Made by a program: the position numbers and the translations under genes. The notes below the pieces were generated by a model. It worked only from the letters and a program-made list of their open reading frames with translations, was not told the origin of the DNA and did no database searches. Below, piece after piece: positions 42,563 to 54,786 of a stretch of 64,000 nt of DNA. Origin of the DNA: Guyanagaster necrorhizus (Eukaryota > Basidiomycota > Agaricomycetes > Agaricales > Physalacriaceae); NCBI RefSeq assembly GCF_019112545.1, contig NW_025064901.1:134164-198163 (forward strand), in the 5' to 3' direction. Position 1 is the first letter of the stretch. Every line of letters starts with the position of its first letter.

Positions 42563-45121
42563 ATGAGTGCCATTCGAACCACACCTTCTCGCAGTCATCG
42601 GGGATCCTCTCCTTATGTTCGACCTGAGCCCAAAAAATCGGTCTGCCACAATCCTCCTATTTGTTGATGACTCTCACTTACCTGAAAATTCTCAGCTGTG
42701 GTCGTTGTCGGGAATTCTCCACTATCTCAATCCTTTGCGGTCAAGGGATGATATGGAAACGGATGAACTGCCGTCACCGCCAGTGGCTGACCCTTCTGTT
42801 TCGCCTCAACCGCCACCGAATGCAGGGCAAGTAGTGAGTTTTCCCAGTACTAGGTATTTATGTGTCAATCCAACCGTTCTCTTGTGTAGGCGACGCAGCC
42901 CTCGAACACGAATAGTGACGATGCCTCGGGCGCGTCAGCCCCCCCTCCTCCCGTCCACCCCCCAGTCCTCCCCCAAACTATCCCTGCCCCACCGTCAAAT
43001 GTTTCTTTCGCAACCATGCCACCACTCGACTCCACCGAGGCGACTCTGGAGAGTGTCGCCGCCTACCTTCATGATCGACGCAACCAAACTCTCCCATCGG
43101 CGGACGCAGATAATTTAATCAGTAAACTCATGGAGGCTGTTGCTTGTGGGTCATTTTTCCGGTGTTTTACTACTTCTATTCAACGTTAATTTTATTGCAG
43201 ACCGGGAACGGCAACCCTTCCGCTTTACGGCCAGCCCGTCGCCACTCCGTGGCACCTCGCCAGCCTTAGCTGCGAACTCTGAGGCCTCTGGCTCTCCGTC
43301 CAAGATGCTTACCAAGAATCCCAACGGGGCTTATAGGTGGGAAGGAGGCGGCAGCGCCAAGGTTCGTTCTCGGGATCGATATCGATCCCCAGCCTTTGGC
43401 CCGTCGCGTGCGACTCCAGACCGCTTGATTTTGAACCATTCTCTGTCGGCTTCTATCACGGACAACTCGAAAGCAGATACCAAGAGACGGCGCGTGAGTA
43501 ATGGCACTAGGAGATCCTTCGCCGCTACTCTCCAGAAAACGCCGTCCCCTTCGATGGTGCCACGACCCCTCTATAGAACAAAATCTGTATCGATTATTTC
43601 CCGAGACTCTGATGATTCCACTTCGTCCACCAGCATCCCTGCGACAAATGGAAGTCCGTCGAAACTTAATGGACTACCCGCTTCCACCTCAACCCCTCGA
43701 TTCCGCTCTACTTTCGCCCCTCCCAAGCCTACGACACCTACGATTCCGTCCCCTCTGCGTCAAGCTTGGGGCCAAAGTTCATCTGGTTCACCCGAGTCAC
43801 CACCGCAAACACAGAAGCAGTCCAGTGCGGCAAATTTTATGGCAGGACTCATCAAAGATAATACGCCTACCAAAAAACCAGATATCAGCAATCCTTATCA
43901 AACGCCGGGCTCTGCTAGAGCAAGACCGAAACGACCAAGAGTAATGGAGAAAGCTACCACCCCAAAGAAGCAAGCTGTAGAAGAGAAGAAGGAGAAGGTT
44001 TATTCCCCCCAAGCAATTATTGAAGCCACTGTACCTAAGGTTCGCCTTCATCACAAAACACCTTCTTCCCTACTCATTTCTTTATTCAGGGTAGCAAACG
44101 ATCCCGTCCGCCTACCTCCGCCGTGGTCGCTGAGCCTGTCCCTGCACCTAAATCATACCGAGTCACCGTCGAGGACGTTGAAGATGAGGATGAGGATGAA
44201 AACCAGCGAATCTCCAAGAAGATGAAGCCCACTGTCAATGATCATGCCACCATTTCCATCTCTTCCAAGGATGCTGAAATGTTAAAGCCTGAAACTAAGG
44301 TGAATGGAGTCAACGGATCCAATGCACCCGCGCCTCTCCTTTTTAGTTCTGCTCGCATTGGGAGGTCCTCGAATGTTCCTAAAGAACCTTCAAAGTTGAG
44401 GTTCAGTTACCAGCCCGAAACACCAGGTTCTCCTCCCCCTGCCCCAGTGCTTGCTGCTGCCGTTCTTCCTAGCGCAAACACCAAGCCAGTTCATACGTTC
44501 CCCTTCCCAACGGCAATACCTGCACCAACCTTCTCCTTCCCGACAACCCCTTCTGCGTCCTCCTCATCGACGGTGACCCCCACGTTCGGTGTTCCTGACC
44601 CAAAGGCAGCCGCTCTGGCACTCTCACCATCGTCGTTGCCTTCTTTTAGCTTTGCATCCTCCTCACCGAAGCCATTGTCGTCTGAATCATGGGATGCTGA
44701 AGCGCGTGGCAGGGCGAAGGCTGCCTCTACCTTTGAGCTGCCTGCCTTTCTCTTCCCGCTGGCCGGTCCGTCGAAGTCACCGGCTACGACCCCTGCAGTT
44801 GCCGCCCCGGCCCCCACAGCTCCACCTAAATCCTTTGACTGGAGTCGTGCTGGAATCGAACCACCTTCAAAGGCGGCAGCCGGAGAATGGACCTGTGGTA
44901 CTTGTTCACTCACCAATACGGATCCTGACGCGGAGAAATGTTACATTTGTGGCGAACGCCGGGAAAAGCCCAAACCTGCTCTTCCTGCGGCGACATTTGA
45001 TTGGGCAACTGCGGAAATGAAACCACCAGCTGCCGCTGCGAATCAATGGAAGTGTTCTGCTTGTATGTTGACGCAGGGAGGAACCGACAAATGTGCAATC
45101 TGCGAGACTCCTCGCGCCTGA
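42563..45121 (+). CDS. Nup153/Nup124-like nuclear pore protein with RanBP2 zinc fingers
   Basis: Exons 42563-42640, 42696-42830, 42890-43145, 43201-44039, 44090-45121, 779 residues. Most of the protein is Ser/Pro/Thr-rich and disordered. Two C-terminal zinc fingers of the RanBP2 type are clear: WTCGTCSLTNTDPDAEKCYI (CX2CX10CX2C) and WKCSACMLTQGGTDKCAICE. A basic NLS-like stretch (TKRRRVSNGTRRS) and scattered FxF motifs (PTFSFPTTP, FSFASSSPK) fit a nuclear basket nucleoporin. The N-terminus LWSLSGILHYLNPLRSRDDM may be an amphipathic membrane-binding helix as in Nup1/Nup60/Nup153. In vertebrates these fingers bind Ran. Other RanBP2-finger proteins are possible, so the assignment is moderate. 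Confidence 0.75.
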
Positions 45122-45314
45122 TAAAATTATTTTCTTGATCTCGAATCTCCGTTTCTACTGTCCACTTTCCCTCATTTCTTGCAATCATCGTCACGTTGTC
45201 GCATCCAGTTTCCCTTTTATCACAGTTGTATATCTTACACAATCGTAGCTACAGTAGTTACAAAAGAATGAACAGGAGTGTTGGGCGGACAGTTTTGCTT
45301 TTTTCCACTTGTGA

Positions 45315-46782
45315 CTATGAGCCTGGTATTGGCTGTGTGAAATCTAAGCGTCGAGCAATGGATCTACTCTTGGAGTCGTCGTAAGGAGAATTGAGTTTAC
45401 GTTTGGGTCTTGCTTTTATTGGACCACCCTTGCCTCCGGCAACAGTGGACTCCATGTCAACGTTGGCATCAACCTCTTCTAGCGGCTGGGCAGTGGCTAA
45501 TTGTGTGGCACACTTCGGTAACTTGGAAGGATATGAGGGATGCGGTTGAGCAAAGAAGTACTGGTGGTGTAGAGCCTGTCATGAAGTCAGTATCTCTAAT
45601 AGCCATGACAGGGAGCTGTCGCTGACGTCTTTTGCACTGATACGTCTCCGCGGTTCGTATATGAGACATTTACTCAACAAGTTCAGCGCATCGGGACTTG
45701 CTGCAGTAAACAAGTCGCGGAGTGGTGTCTTTGGGAATTGACCAACGGTGATATAGTCTGGCAACTTTGTATGACCCTGTCGACAGTATGAGACGAGGAT
45801 ACAGTGGTTCCTTTCCGACACTTACTGGCCAGTCTTGTTCCGTGGGCGTGCCTAGTGCGCGAAATATAGTTTTGAGCTGATCCATATCACTCTCGCCGGC
45901 AAGATAGGGTGTTCGCAGCATTAGTTCGGCGAATATACAACCGACAGACCAGATGTCCACTGCGGTACCGTAATACCGACAGCCGAATAAAAGTTCTGGA
46001 GGTCGGTACCACCTAGAAGCATGTTAGAACATACCAGACTGTAATGGTGTGAACAGTACCGCGTGATGACCTGACATGTCATTTTGTAGCCAGGATCAGC
46101 AAAGTCTCTGGCTAGACCGAAATCAGCGATTTTCAGTTGACCGTCAGATGCAATGAGTAGATTGTTGGGTTTGAGATCCTAATGAGATGCGTGTAAGGCG
46201 ACGTAGAGTGATAAGTAGAACTGAGTGATCACACGATGCAAGACAAAATTTCTGTGGCAGAATTCGAGTCCCCGAAAAGTCATAGCCATCCAACTCTTGA
46301 TGTCTGCAGGAAGAAAGACGAGGGACCGATCCTTTATTATCATTTCCAGGTCTGAATCAAGAAACTCTAGGACGAGATTCAAATTCGTCTTGGACGAGAA
46401 TACATCCAATAGCTGGGACGTATCAGACAGCAAAAAATACAAAAAAAGTTGACTTACCTCGATGACATTCTGGTGTTTTAGCTCTCGCAAATATTTGACC
46501 TCCCGAACCGCAGACATATCAAGACCATCTTTGAACTGGCCGACCTTGATTTTCTTTATGGCAACTTTACGTCCAGTCGAGGCTTCTCTCCCTGAAAGAA
46601 TGATTGGTACGAATGTATGAAAGGGAGAGAGCGAAGTATACCCCTGTAGACTACGGCATATGTTCCCTCACCGACCTTCTGGTCCTTAACCCTGAAGAAA
46701 AGAATGAGCAAACTGCTTTCGAAGGCTTGGCTACTTACCATCGCTTTTGGCGCTCTACATTGGCGCGCTCGACTGCATCCAT
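45315..46782 (-). CDS. CDK7: CDK7/Kin28-type cyclin-dependent kinase
   Basis: Exons (minus) 46782-46739, 46691-46642, 46591-46458, 46412-46233, 46178-46060, 46012-45826, 45776-45627, 45575-45315, 374 residues. CDK7 phosphorylates the RNA polymerase II tail within TFIIH and activates other CDKs. Kinase motifs: [12 protein letters not shown] (Gly loop), [20 protein letters not shown] (Lys and the regulatory helix), [23 protein letters not shown], and the T-loop [20 protein letters not shown], which matches the CDK7 subgroup. The C-terminal 70 residues ([20 protein letters not shown]) are basic and species-specific. MMS19, which supports the partner helicase of TFIIH, is also in this window. A divergent membrane-protein gene begins 73 bp upstream. 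Confidence 0.92.
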
Positions 46783-46855
46783 GGTAAGGAAGGGAAAGAA
46801 TAATAACTAATAACGTCAGCAGCAAGTCGTGTAAGCCCCTATTTTACTCCTTGCC

Positions 46856-47272
46856 ATGGATCCCTCACCGACCGTGCCCTCAAACGCTCCTTTATTGGAC
46901 GTCCTCCTGCCTCTCCTGCCTCTCTTTTCTCAGTATCTCGCCTTGCTATCAGGTGCTATAACGACGAGTATTCGAGCAGTACAATGGGCACTCAGCAAAG
47001 CCTCGTATCCCGTCATTCTTCTCTCCCCATTTCCTGTATTCATCTATGTCTTTGCGCCGCTCATCGTATTCACACAAGTGGCCCTGGACATCGTGGTCTT
47101 CACTCCGGCGCGGACCATCCTATCCCTTCTTGAACTCGTCTACCCTCTTTATGTCCTCATGGGCATCGCTTGCATAACGGGATTATTAGTTGGTGGAATT
47201 GGCAGACTGTTGACATTGCGGATACTGGTTTGGGGTATTGCTTTACCCGTAGAGAGAAGTAAGGCAGGATAA
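46856..47272 (+). CDS. Small multi-pass membrane protein, unknown
   Basis: Single exon of 138 codons, ATG 46856, 73 bp from the CDK7 start on the other strand. The sequence is strongly hydrophobic with three or four likely membrane helices (about residues 13-40, 48-80, 88-112, 105-130): LLDVLLPLLPLFSQYLALL, PVFIYVFAPLIVFTQVALDI, YVLMGIACITGLLVGGIGRL. I do not recognise the family. The lack of frame breaks, a good composition and the tight head-to-head arrangement argue for a real gene. Confidence 0.65.
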   Translation: MDPSPTVPSNAPLLDVLLPLLPLFSQYLALLSGAITTSIRAVQWALSKASYPVILLSPFPVFIYVFAPLIVFTQVALDIVVFTPARTILSLLELVYPLYVLMGIACITGLLVGGIGRLLTLRILVWGIALPVERSKAG

Positions 47273-49310
47273 ACACTTGACAGATCGTTGGGTACGTCTG
47301 GTGATTGTTTCACTCCTGAGATTGAAAGCATATTGATTCTTCTTGGACCAGCTATATGTATTGTCAAAAATCTTTCATTACCATGCATTCTCTCGACGTT
47401 GTAAGTGGTAACGTTGTCAAGGCCTTTGGTGTCGTTCGCCTCAACGACAGGCTTCACTTTCGTGTCTTCACTGTTACCTGATGCTTGCTATTGATATGTT
47501 GCACTCGGGTCTAAAATGGTTTTATCAAGGAGTTGCATCACTTGCCATTACGAAAGGGATATCGACGTGTGAATCAAAAAGGCACGAGGTGGCGAAGCAA
47601 ATAATTCGTCGATGCCAACAGCTACTACCTACACTCCCATCATTCTATTATGCTTCCGGTGGTAGGACAATCAAGCGAACAGACCCTTGACAGTGCATTT
47701 GCTGACGAACAGTGCATTTGCTGACGAACAGTGTACCGCGATGGAAATTGTCTCTATATCCAAAGAAATATTCATCAGTAGGCCCGTTGGGAAGCATTTC
47801 GCGACGGGGGAAAAGTTGATATTCTCTGCACAAAGTCTCAAACGATGGCAAGTCACACTCTTTCTCTTTATTGCCTACTCATATTCCCACGCAGATTGAA
47901 GCTATCACGGACATGATTCGTTCTGTCCTCGCTATGTGGCTCTCTAATATTAGACTCGACATTGCTGAGAAGTTGAACCAACAGGCACGTCGAAAATACA
48001 TGAATTGCGCTGAGGATATTCTCAATACCGTGATGCTTTGAACGAACCGAAAGGCAGTGATCTCCCTCTTTTTCACGAAACTCCAGTACGGATATTTGTC
48101 CATGATCATCACGACGAACTCCAGCCCGCCTGGCTATTCAACGTATATCTTTTTATCTTGACAGTAGCTGCCGAAGGAGACATAACTGTATCGTCCTCCT
48201 TCTTGTCTACAATTGCGATATCACTGAGGCGTCCTGTAGTTTCAGATCCCTTGTTCTCAGGGCTGTAGGCTTTGACCGATGGCTCTATCTCATGGCCGCT
48301 CGCTCCGAAGAGCATGACGATGAATAAAGCATGCTCAAGACCAATGTATTGACGCGTATCGATTTCTTTGACGTCTACTCTTCAATTTCTAGATTGGTGG
48401 GTGCTTGTGCTAGAATGCCGACACCATCCACATTGTACGCTGGGTTCGTAGATAATGTTGCAAGAGATATTACTCTCACTGCCCTGGACGACGTGGAGAG
48501 TAAGGGTCTAGAAGCCACGACAGTCGTTGTTCGTGTTAAGGTGTGAGAGCTTCACGTTCAATCGGCTGATAAGTACTCAACGCTGATATAGACTTTGGCT
48601 TATGAGTTGCACACAATCAAACTTATTCGATTTCTTCCTTTTTATGTTCAGTCTTTCGATGTTAAGATATTTTGTTGTCACTTCACCCGTGATGGCGTTG
48701 TCGATTCCTAACCGTGATGGGGACATCTTCGCATAGCTATTTCAGACCTTCATCTTTCCTGAGGATTGTGATGCGATATTGCTCCTTATAAAACAGATTG
48801 TACAGTGTCGCAGACTGGCCCCAGTGGGCTTGGAAATTGTTCACACACTCAAGAGACGGGGGTCTCGGTCATGGCGTGCTCGTTATAGTTTATGCTGTAT
48901 ATGACGTGCCATTCCTCCAAAGGCGCAACGCAATGAAATCCAGCATAGAACCAGTCAGGAGTGTGATTGGGAACCTCACGGGTTAGAGCTCGGGAATGAG
49001 CGTGGGGAAAGAACGCAAGACACAATGGCATACCTGACTCAGGTTGTAGCGGATTTCAAAGCTCGAGAAGAGGATACTTCTGCAAATGCAGTCTGTGCAT
49101 ATCCCCATTGTTTAATAAAATGTTCTAAATCGGCAATGCCAGGTTGAATAAGTTACCAACCTTCTGTCTGCCGTAGCCTCTAAACTGATTAGTTTGAACT
49201 TAGTGACTGAAAGGAGCACAAGCGCATGTGCAAAAAATAAGGGTGTCTCAATCAGTGTATAAATATGAGATAGATAAGGGTATAATCGACGGCGATCAAG
49301 CATCACAAAC
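47273..49310. other. 2-kb region without a recognised gene
   Basis: Only short open stretches occur on both strands, none with a known motif or a spliceable series of exons that I could defend. It contains a short tandem repeat (47691-47733). It could hold a long 3' UTR, a non-coding transcript or a decayed gene. Confidence 0.45.
47691..47733. repeat. 19-bp tandem repeat, 2.3 copies
   Basis: CAGTGCATTTGCTGACGAA occurs twice without change (47691-47709, 47710-47728), followed by CAGTG. Perfect identity points to a recent local duplication. Confidence 0.9.
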
Positions 49311-51032
49311 TCAGGCACTCAAAGCACCCACTACAGGATTAAAGTTGTAGTATGAACAACTCGTCGTAATGACCTGCTGTCCGTTTGTCGAATTTACCGT
49401 AGCGCCGTTGCGAATGAGACTAACCGCAGGGGTCTGATTATCTTCAGATGGGAAATACGTGATCCCCATGATAAGCTGGCCTCCACTGGCGGTGCACTCG
49501 GTGTGGCTGGTGTTGCCTATGTCGACAGCAACGGTACCATCCTCGGCGAGCATCGCCAAGGCGAACACTGCGTCCGCAGGGAAGTCGTACATGCGGGGCT
49601 GGGTACCTCCTGAGCATGTCGTATCGCGGGGATGGATGCGGTACCAGAAAACTACTTGGTCCTCCTGTGTAATGGTAGCAGGTACGGATTTTGATGATCA
49701 TAAACAGTTTACATACGGTAATGGCAGGGGCAGCGCCTGTCTTGAAGTAGCTAATATAATACTGAGCTACAATTCTCCATGCGGCGTGATCAATGCCAGT
49801 GATATGGGCGGCGGCATCATACAGCTGATAAAATTTTGAGATTGGCGTCTTAGAATTGGATAAGTTGTGCCTACCGCAACGTTGGGATTGATATCGCCGA
49901 TGTAATGAGCTGATGCTGTGAATTGGTGTCTCGTGCATAGAAAAATCAAACACGGCTTACATTCTGCATAGTCATTCCAGGTCACGATTTCAACGATATC
50001 GGGCTGCACGTCATTGATGGCCTGTTGCCATCGGTAATTCCACAGAGTGTCGCTTTGTTCAACCCAGTTCTGGTCACTGATATCTTTGAATTGCCACGGT
50101 GATACAGCTGGAACGAATGATCATCAGAAGAAAGGACTTGTACTAAACTGACGAATCCATGATGTAGGGACCAGTTCGACTTTCCTTGATCGCAGACTTG
50201 TAAGCAAGATCTGTGCCCACGGTGAGCGTTTCATTGACTTTACGACAGCAAAGGAGGATCAGTGTTTGTTACGATTTAGGACCAACTACGTACCATCGTC
50301 AAGCCTGCAGAAGAAGAACGTAGGTGATTGGAAAGTCATGCGGCTAGAAAGAACATACCAAGACTACCAGTTAAAGAAGCCGTCCACTGACGTGAAGGTG
50401 GACAACATCGTCTCGGTCAGAGAGGGATCCCGGTAAGAAGTCAAGGCGGGTGCAAAAGAAATGTCAATTCCTTGGTCAGAGAGCGTAGACTTTACAGCCA
50501 CCCAAAAGTCATTCCCGTTGTCCTGGCCGGCGTAGGTGGAGACGAGGACTGTATCATTCCATAGAAATGTGTTTGAAGATGTCGCATGCTTTTCGATTTG
50601 GGCCGCAATAGTGTCCGATGACCATGCCCCACTGACAGAGACCATATCAAAAGAGTAGAAGAGCTTAAATCCCGCGGCCTCCGCTGCGGCGTACGCGTTT
50701 TCGATGCGATCAGGCTCGTAGCCGCTGGGACTGGCAACATTCAGGGCTAGATGCAAAGAGTTTAGAGCGAAATAAACTACTACATAGACAACATGAGCTC
50801 TTACCAAAACCATCTATGCCGATTGACTGAGCAGTAGCAATATCATTTGCCCAATCATCCTGGGAGTATGAGTATGAGTTTTGAACCTAGTTAAAACAGA
50901 GATGAGATTCATAATATGTCAACAATAAAGAGGATAAACCATAAAATGGGCGAAGACATTGGCAGCCGAAACCACATTGGCGAGCTGCCCGAATGCGACC
51001 ACCGAAAAGAAGGGAAGCCGAGACACCACCAT
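49311..51032 (-). pseudogene. GH71 alpha-1,3-glucanase (mutanase), apparently disabled
   Basis: A secreted glycoside hydrolase family 71 protein: signal peptide from ATG 51032 (MVVSRLPFFSVVAFGQLANV), then NVFAHFMVQNSYSYSQDDWA, IGIDGFALNVASPSGYEPDR, FKLFYSFDMVSVSG, WNDTVLVSTYAGQD, GFFNW, and later SPWQFKDISDQNWVEQSDTL, EIVTWNDYAESSAHYIGDIN. GH71 enzymes cut cell-wall alpha-1,3-glucan. Two lesions are seen: the codon after GFFNW, Trp in relatives (NWWSW), is TAG at 50364-50366, and the intron after TGPYIM starts AT (50156, ATTCGT) where frame continuity demands GT. Both are G-to-A changes on the coding strand. An alternative donor inside the TAG codon would skip the stop but lose the conserved WSW. 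The rest is intact, including the C-terminal beta domain. Confidence 0.8.
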
Positions 51033-51605
51033 TGCGGGGTCGATAAGTTTAATGAAGAAGAAACGGAATGGTAACCGACTAAATACTTTTCCATGTTTTT
51101 GAAATCAGCTACTGGTCTGAGAATGTGATACTCGGGACGAGATGATGTCACTACGGAGGTATTTCATGATGCCCTTAGTGTTTGTAGCTCCGGTGTGCAT
51201 TGGATATCACAGCAAAGGATGAACGCTTAGTCCTGACGCTTTAGCGAATAACAGGGCCACGACATAGCTAAGCCCATCATGTTTGGTCGTCAAGTTAAAT
51301 AAGTACTCGGTGTTAGATTACCAAGATTTTATTCGCGCAGCCTAGACGTTCTAGTTTCTGTGCCTACTCGGAGTCTCGGGTTAAGTAAAAAAAAATTAGA
51401 GTACTTGAACATTCAAGAATACCTGCATTCGATGGTCTAAGAAGCGGGCTATTTTTATTTTTTCATTTACCAATTACTAACACGTGATCAGCGGCGCGTC
51501 GCGTAAACACCGAAGTTGAAGTTGACTGGATCTCCCTTCCTTCCACTAAATATTTATCTTCAACTTCAACTTGCCAATTTTATGCCTTTATCAAAGTAGC
51601 TATCG
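51033..51605. other. Divergent intergenic region
   Basis: Lies between the starts of the GH71 gene (minus) and the J-protein gene (plus). A CACGTGATC box lies near 51482. CAACTTCAACTTC-like runs occur near 51514-51570. No gene is seen. Confidence 0.5.
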
Positions 51606-52349
51606 ATGCCAGAAACATTGTACGATATCCTAGGACTCTCCACCAATGCAACACCGGAAGAAGGTATAACATCCTTCTCGACTGCAGTACAAGAGTTTGA
51701 TAAATATTTACGTGAACAGTTCGCAGGGCATACAAGCAGAAGGCACTGGAAACTCACCCAGATAAGCTTGATCCTGGCTCGTCTGAAGAGGAAAAACAGG
51801 CAGCCAAAGCCCGATTCTATAAGGTGGCGTATGTCTACGCTATCAAGCTAGATGCTGCTGATAATCACTAGGTTCAAGAAGCTCTAGAGGTCCTCAGTGA
51901 TCCACTCAAACGAACGGTGAGGCAATACATGGTAGCCGTCTCGTGTTTTCTGACCGTCTGGTAGCACTATAATGTCCGTACGAGAATCGTATCTCGCGGA
52001 TTTCAGCCAGTTCTATCAGAAGAACATGCTCGTCGGTTGCGGGAGCGTGATGCGTGGGTCAGGCAGCAGAAAGAGGTTCATGAAATGCGACTGAAGGAAA
52101 TCCGGGAACGGAATCAACAGCTCAAGGAACAGGCGGAATCGCGCTTACGGGAGGCAGAGGAGAGAGGCGCCCTAGTGCAGAAGATGCTGGAAGAGATGGA
52201 TAATATTCATCCTGAATGGCGTATAAGGAAGCAGAATGTCCTCATGGTGTGTTTCCGTCTTGCTATGTCACAAGGATCGATAACGAGCATTCCTTCAGCG
52301 GCGAGCAGCACGTCTCAGCTCTGTGTCCGCAGCCAAACGTGCAACCTAA
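51606..52349 (+). CDS. Small J-domain (DnaJ-like) protein 1
   Basis: Exons 51606-51663, 51720-51823, 51872-51916, 51965-52246, 52299-52349, 179 residues. The J domain is N-terminal: ETLYDILGLSTNATPEEVRR, AYKQKALETHPDKLDP with the HPD tripeptide that stimulates Hsp70 ATPase, and EALEVLSDPLKRTHYN. It is followed by a long charged helix (EIRERNQQLKEQAESRLREA) and a short basic tail. It lacks the Gly/Phe and zinc regions, so it is a type III J-protein, perhaps a nuclear or splicing-linked one such as the DNAJC9/DNAJC17 kind. It shares exon lengths with the J-protein at 62700. The last exon is inferred from a 52-bp intron and is less certain. Confidence 0.82.
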
Positions 52350-52467
52350 TATTTCCAATATATATTACTTCTGGACCTGTGATATTGGGATTTCTGTATT
52401 TACTGGATGATTCTGCTGTATATTTGGCTGACAATGATGATAGTACATGGACAACACGAGATATACC

Positions 52468-53115
52468 TCATTCTATCCCCAGTGCGCCTAGTCTGTTCTT
52501 CGCGATGAGACCAATATCTACCACCGCTCTATCAAGCTCTGAAGTCCAACCCGGCCCCCCTATCGCAATGGGTTCGATGTCTGCGACTATTGGATCGTCA
52601 GGAGATAAGGAGTGCACGATGCCCAACTTGTCCTCCATCTCCTCTGCGATGGCAGCTCTCGTTCTTCCATTAACGAATGTGATGTATATCAAGCCGGGGT
52701 ATTTCTTCTCATAGCAGGCATTCAAGTGCGCCAACCGAGCCAGAACCTCTGGCGGTGGAGCGGCGGTCGTCGAAGTCGCTCCTTGTTCCTTGGCACTGAG
52801 CTTGGAGAGATTTTTGTTCTCTCCGATTCTTGGATGCCCGGAAATGAACTGCGCCCTCATCTTATGGTCCCACGTGCCAATTTGGTTGAGCGAGACATCG
52901 ATTAGCTGAGAGTATGAGCGCAGTGGTGGGAGCGTAAGTAGGATGCTAGTGAGCTGGGGGGAGAGGTTCGAGATGAGGACTGGGGAATGTTCGAAGAGTA
53001 TGTTGAGCGCATCGGCCAGAGAATGCCCTGGACGAGAGGCCTGTATTTGTTCGAGAGAGGGAATCATTGAACGGACAAAATTCGGGCCGTCAGAGCCGCA
53101 TTCAATCGCCACCAA
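52468..53115 (-). CDS. OHCU decarboxylase (uric acid degradation)
   Basis: Single exon, 215 residues (ATG 53115; an ATG at 53067 gives MIPSLEQIQ, the likely shorter form). The enzyme is 2-oxo-4-hydroxy-4-carboxy-5-ureidoimidazoline decarboxylase, the last step from urate to S-allantoin. Motifs: LFEHSPVLISNLSP, YSQLIDVSLNQIGTWDHKMR, FISGHPRIGENKNLS with the active-site His of GHPRIG, NACYEKKYPGLIYITFVNGR and a C-terminal helix. A divergent oxidoreductase gene begins 31 bp from the first ATG. No urate oxidase or HIU hydrolase is in the window. Confidence 0.9.
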   Translation of the reverse strand: MVAIECGSDGPNFVRSMIPSLEQIQASRPGHSLADALNILFEHSPVLISNLSPQLTSILLTLPPLRSYSQLIDVSLNQIGTWDHKMRAQFISGHPRIGENKNLSKLSAKEQGATSTTAAPPPEVLARLAHLNACYEKKYPGLIYITFVNGRTRAAIAEEMEDKLGIVHSLSPDDPIVADIEPIAIGGPGWTSELDRAVVDIGLIAKNRLGALGIE

Positions 53116-53146
53116 CGATGTGATCGATCAACACTCGTATTTAACT

Positions 53147-54721
53147 ATGACTACTTTCGTATTTCGCTGGGGAATTATTTCAACTGGTAAGATAGCAACT
53201 GCGTTTGTCAAGGTATTTATCTTTTGTATCTTTGCAGATTTACTGAGCTTTCTTCGAAGGACCTACTGGTGGACCCGAAAACGTTCGCAGACATAATGTA
53301 GCCATCGACATATTGCGCTAATAAGGACCTCTGATTAGCCGCGATGTTCACGATGTAGTCCACAAAGTTGTTGCTGTGGGCTCAAGGACTACCGAGAAAG
53401 CCCAGGAATTTATTAACACAAATGCTGGGGGAGCCTCGTCGATCAAAGCGTATGGATCCTATAGAGAGGTTTACGCTGACAAGGTGCGTAAATCATGTTC
53501 GATGACTATCAACTTTATTAGAGCTGCTATTCAGGATGTTGATGCAATTTATATTGGTGCTTTAATCTTGACTCTTCTGTCCTGCTTGAAGAAATTAAGC
53601 TATGTTCAGGAACACCCCATACTTGTCATTATCTGAACGCCCTCGACGCTATCAAAGCTGGTAAACACGTTCTGTGCGAGAAACCTGTTACTAGCAATGG
53701 TCATGAACTTCGTGCCCTTCTATCCGCTGCAGATGACGAGGGCGTTTTTTTCATGGAGGCCGTTTGGACGAGATTCCAACCTCTTTGCTTGGAGGTCAAG
53801 AAACTAATCGAGAGCGGAAGTCTGGGACCTCCGGTAGTACTTCAGGCTGATCTGTCTGGAAACTTTGACATCCAAAGTTTGTCTATTCTGAGATCTTCCT
53901 GAGCGCGTTTTCAATAACTGACGGTTACAGAAATTCCGAAGACACATCGTATCCTGGATCCTGCTTTGGGAGGAGGCGCTTTGCTTGATCTGTAAGTACC
54001 AGCAGAGACTACGTGATACCTCTTTAATGATATACCCAAGCGGGCCCTATCCTCTTGTCTGGGTAGTTCACTTTATTCCCACAACTACCACTGCACTGAT
54101 ATCCCTTACAAAAGGCGATCATGGCGTTATACGAGCATCCTGACAACAAGCTATCCGCCCCATCTGTTTCTGCGTCTATGCTCAAAACGCCCTTGACGGG
54201 TGTAGATTCGAATACGGCATTCACTCTAACCTTTGATACAGCTGAGCTTCGTGCTCAAGCTGTGCTTAGCTGCAGTATCAACCTGAATTCCGTCAATCCT
54301 GGCGTCATCATCCGTTTCGAACGGGGCACCATCAAAATATACCCTCCCATTTATTGTCCGAAAGAATACACTGTGGAGTATTTCGACGACGAGGGATCAG
54401 TGACAAAGGCGGAGAAAAGGGTTTTTGAATATGTCGGGGGTGAGAATCTATAATTCATTCATTAAATTGACGCTTTATGGCCTCTTCTGCACGTCAAGGT
54501 GGATGGCATTTCCAGGCCGATGAGGTTGCTAGGTGTGTTCGAGACGGCAAGAATCAAAGCTCACTTTGGAATCACAATAAAAGCTTGTTGGAAATGGGTA
54601 TTTTTGACGAGGTAGGTATAAACTTGTCGATGGCCATTTTTCCTGACATTGGTTCACCATTTAGGTTCGTAAACAGGGAGGATACAGATTTCCTCTGGGA
54701 GTTGAAAGGGTCGTTGAGTGA
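53147..54721 (+). CDS. Gfo/Idh/MocA-family NAD(P) oxidoreductase
   Basis: Exons 53147-53212, 53260-53282, 53339-53483, 53535-53556, 53610-53876, 53931-53991, 54041-54062, 54115-54439, 54499-54611, 54665-54721, 288 residues. It resembles dimeric dihydrodiol dehydrogenase / D-xylose 1-dehydrogenase: FRWGIISTGKIATAFVKDLL (Rossmann start), VHKVVAVGSRTTEKAQEF, VDAIYIGTPHTCHYLNALDA, IKAGKHVLCEKPVTSNGHEL (EKP motif with catalytic Lys), EAVWTRFQPL, HRILDPALGGGALLDLGPYP, and the C-terminal beta sheet (SCSINLNSVNPGVIIRFERG). It is somewhat shorter than usual (330-380), so a segment may lie in an unrecognised exon. The true sugar or diol substrate is unknown. Confidence 0.85.
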
Positions 54722-54786
54722 AGGGAATGAACATCTCTAACTCCGTCGTTGAATTGACTCATACGCAAATGTACGAGTATGGATAA

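Noticed and set aside
47481..48546. Several 60-77 codon ORFs
   Set aside because: No motifs, poor composition and no consistent splicing; probably chance frames.
50354..50369. Alternative GH71 donor GTAGTC inside the TAG codon
   Set aside because: It would avoid the stop but delete the conserved WSW, and the downstream AT donor remains; kept only as a caveat.
52350..52714. Continuation of the J-protein frame to 52714
   Set aside because: It is antisense to the conserved OHCU decarboxylase and needs an unspliced intron; a 52-bp intron gives a clean end at 52349.
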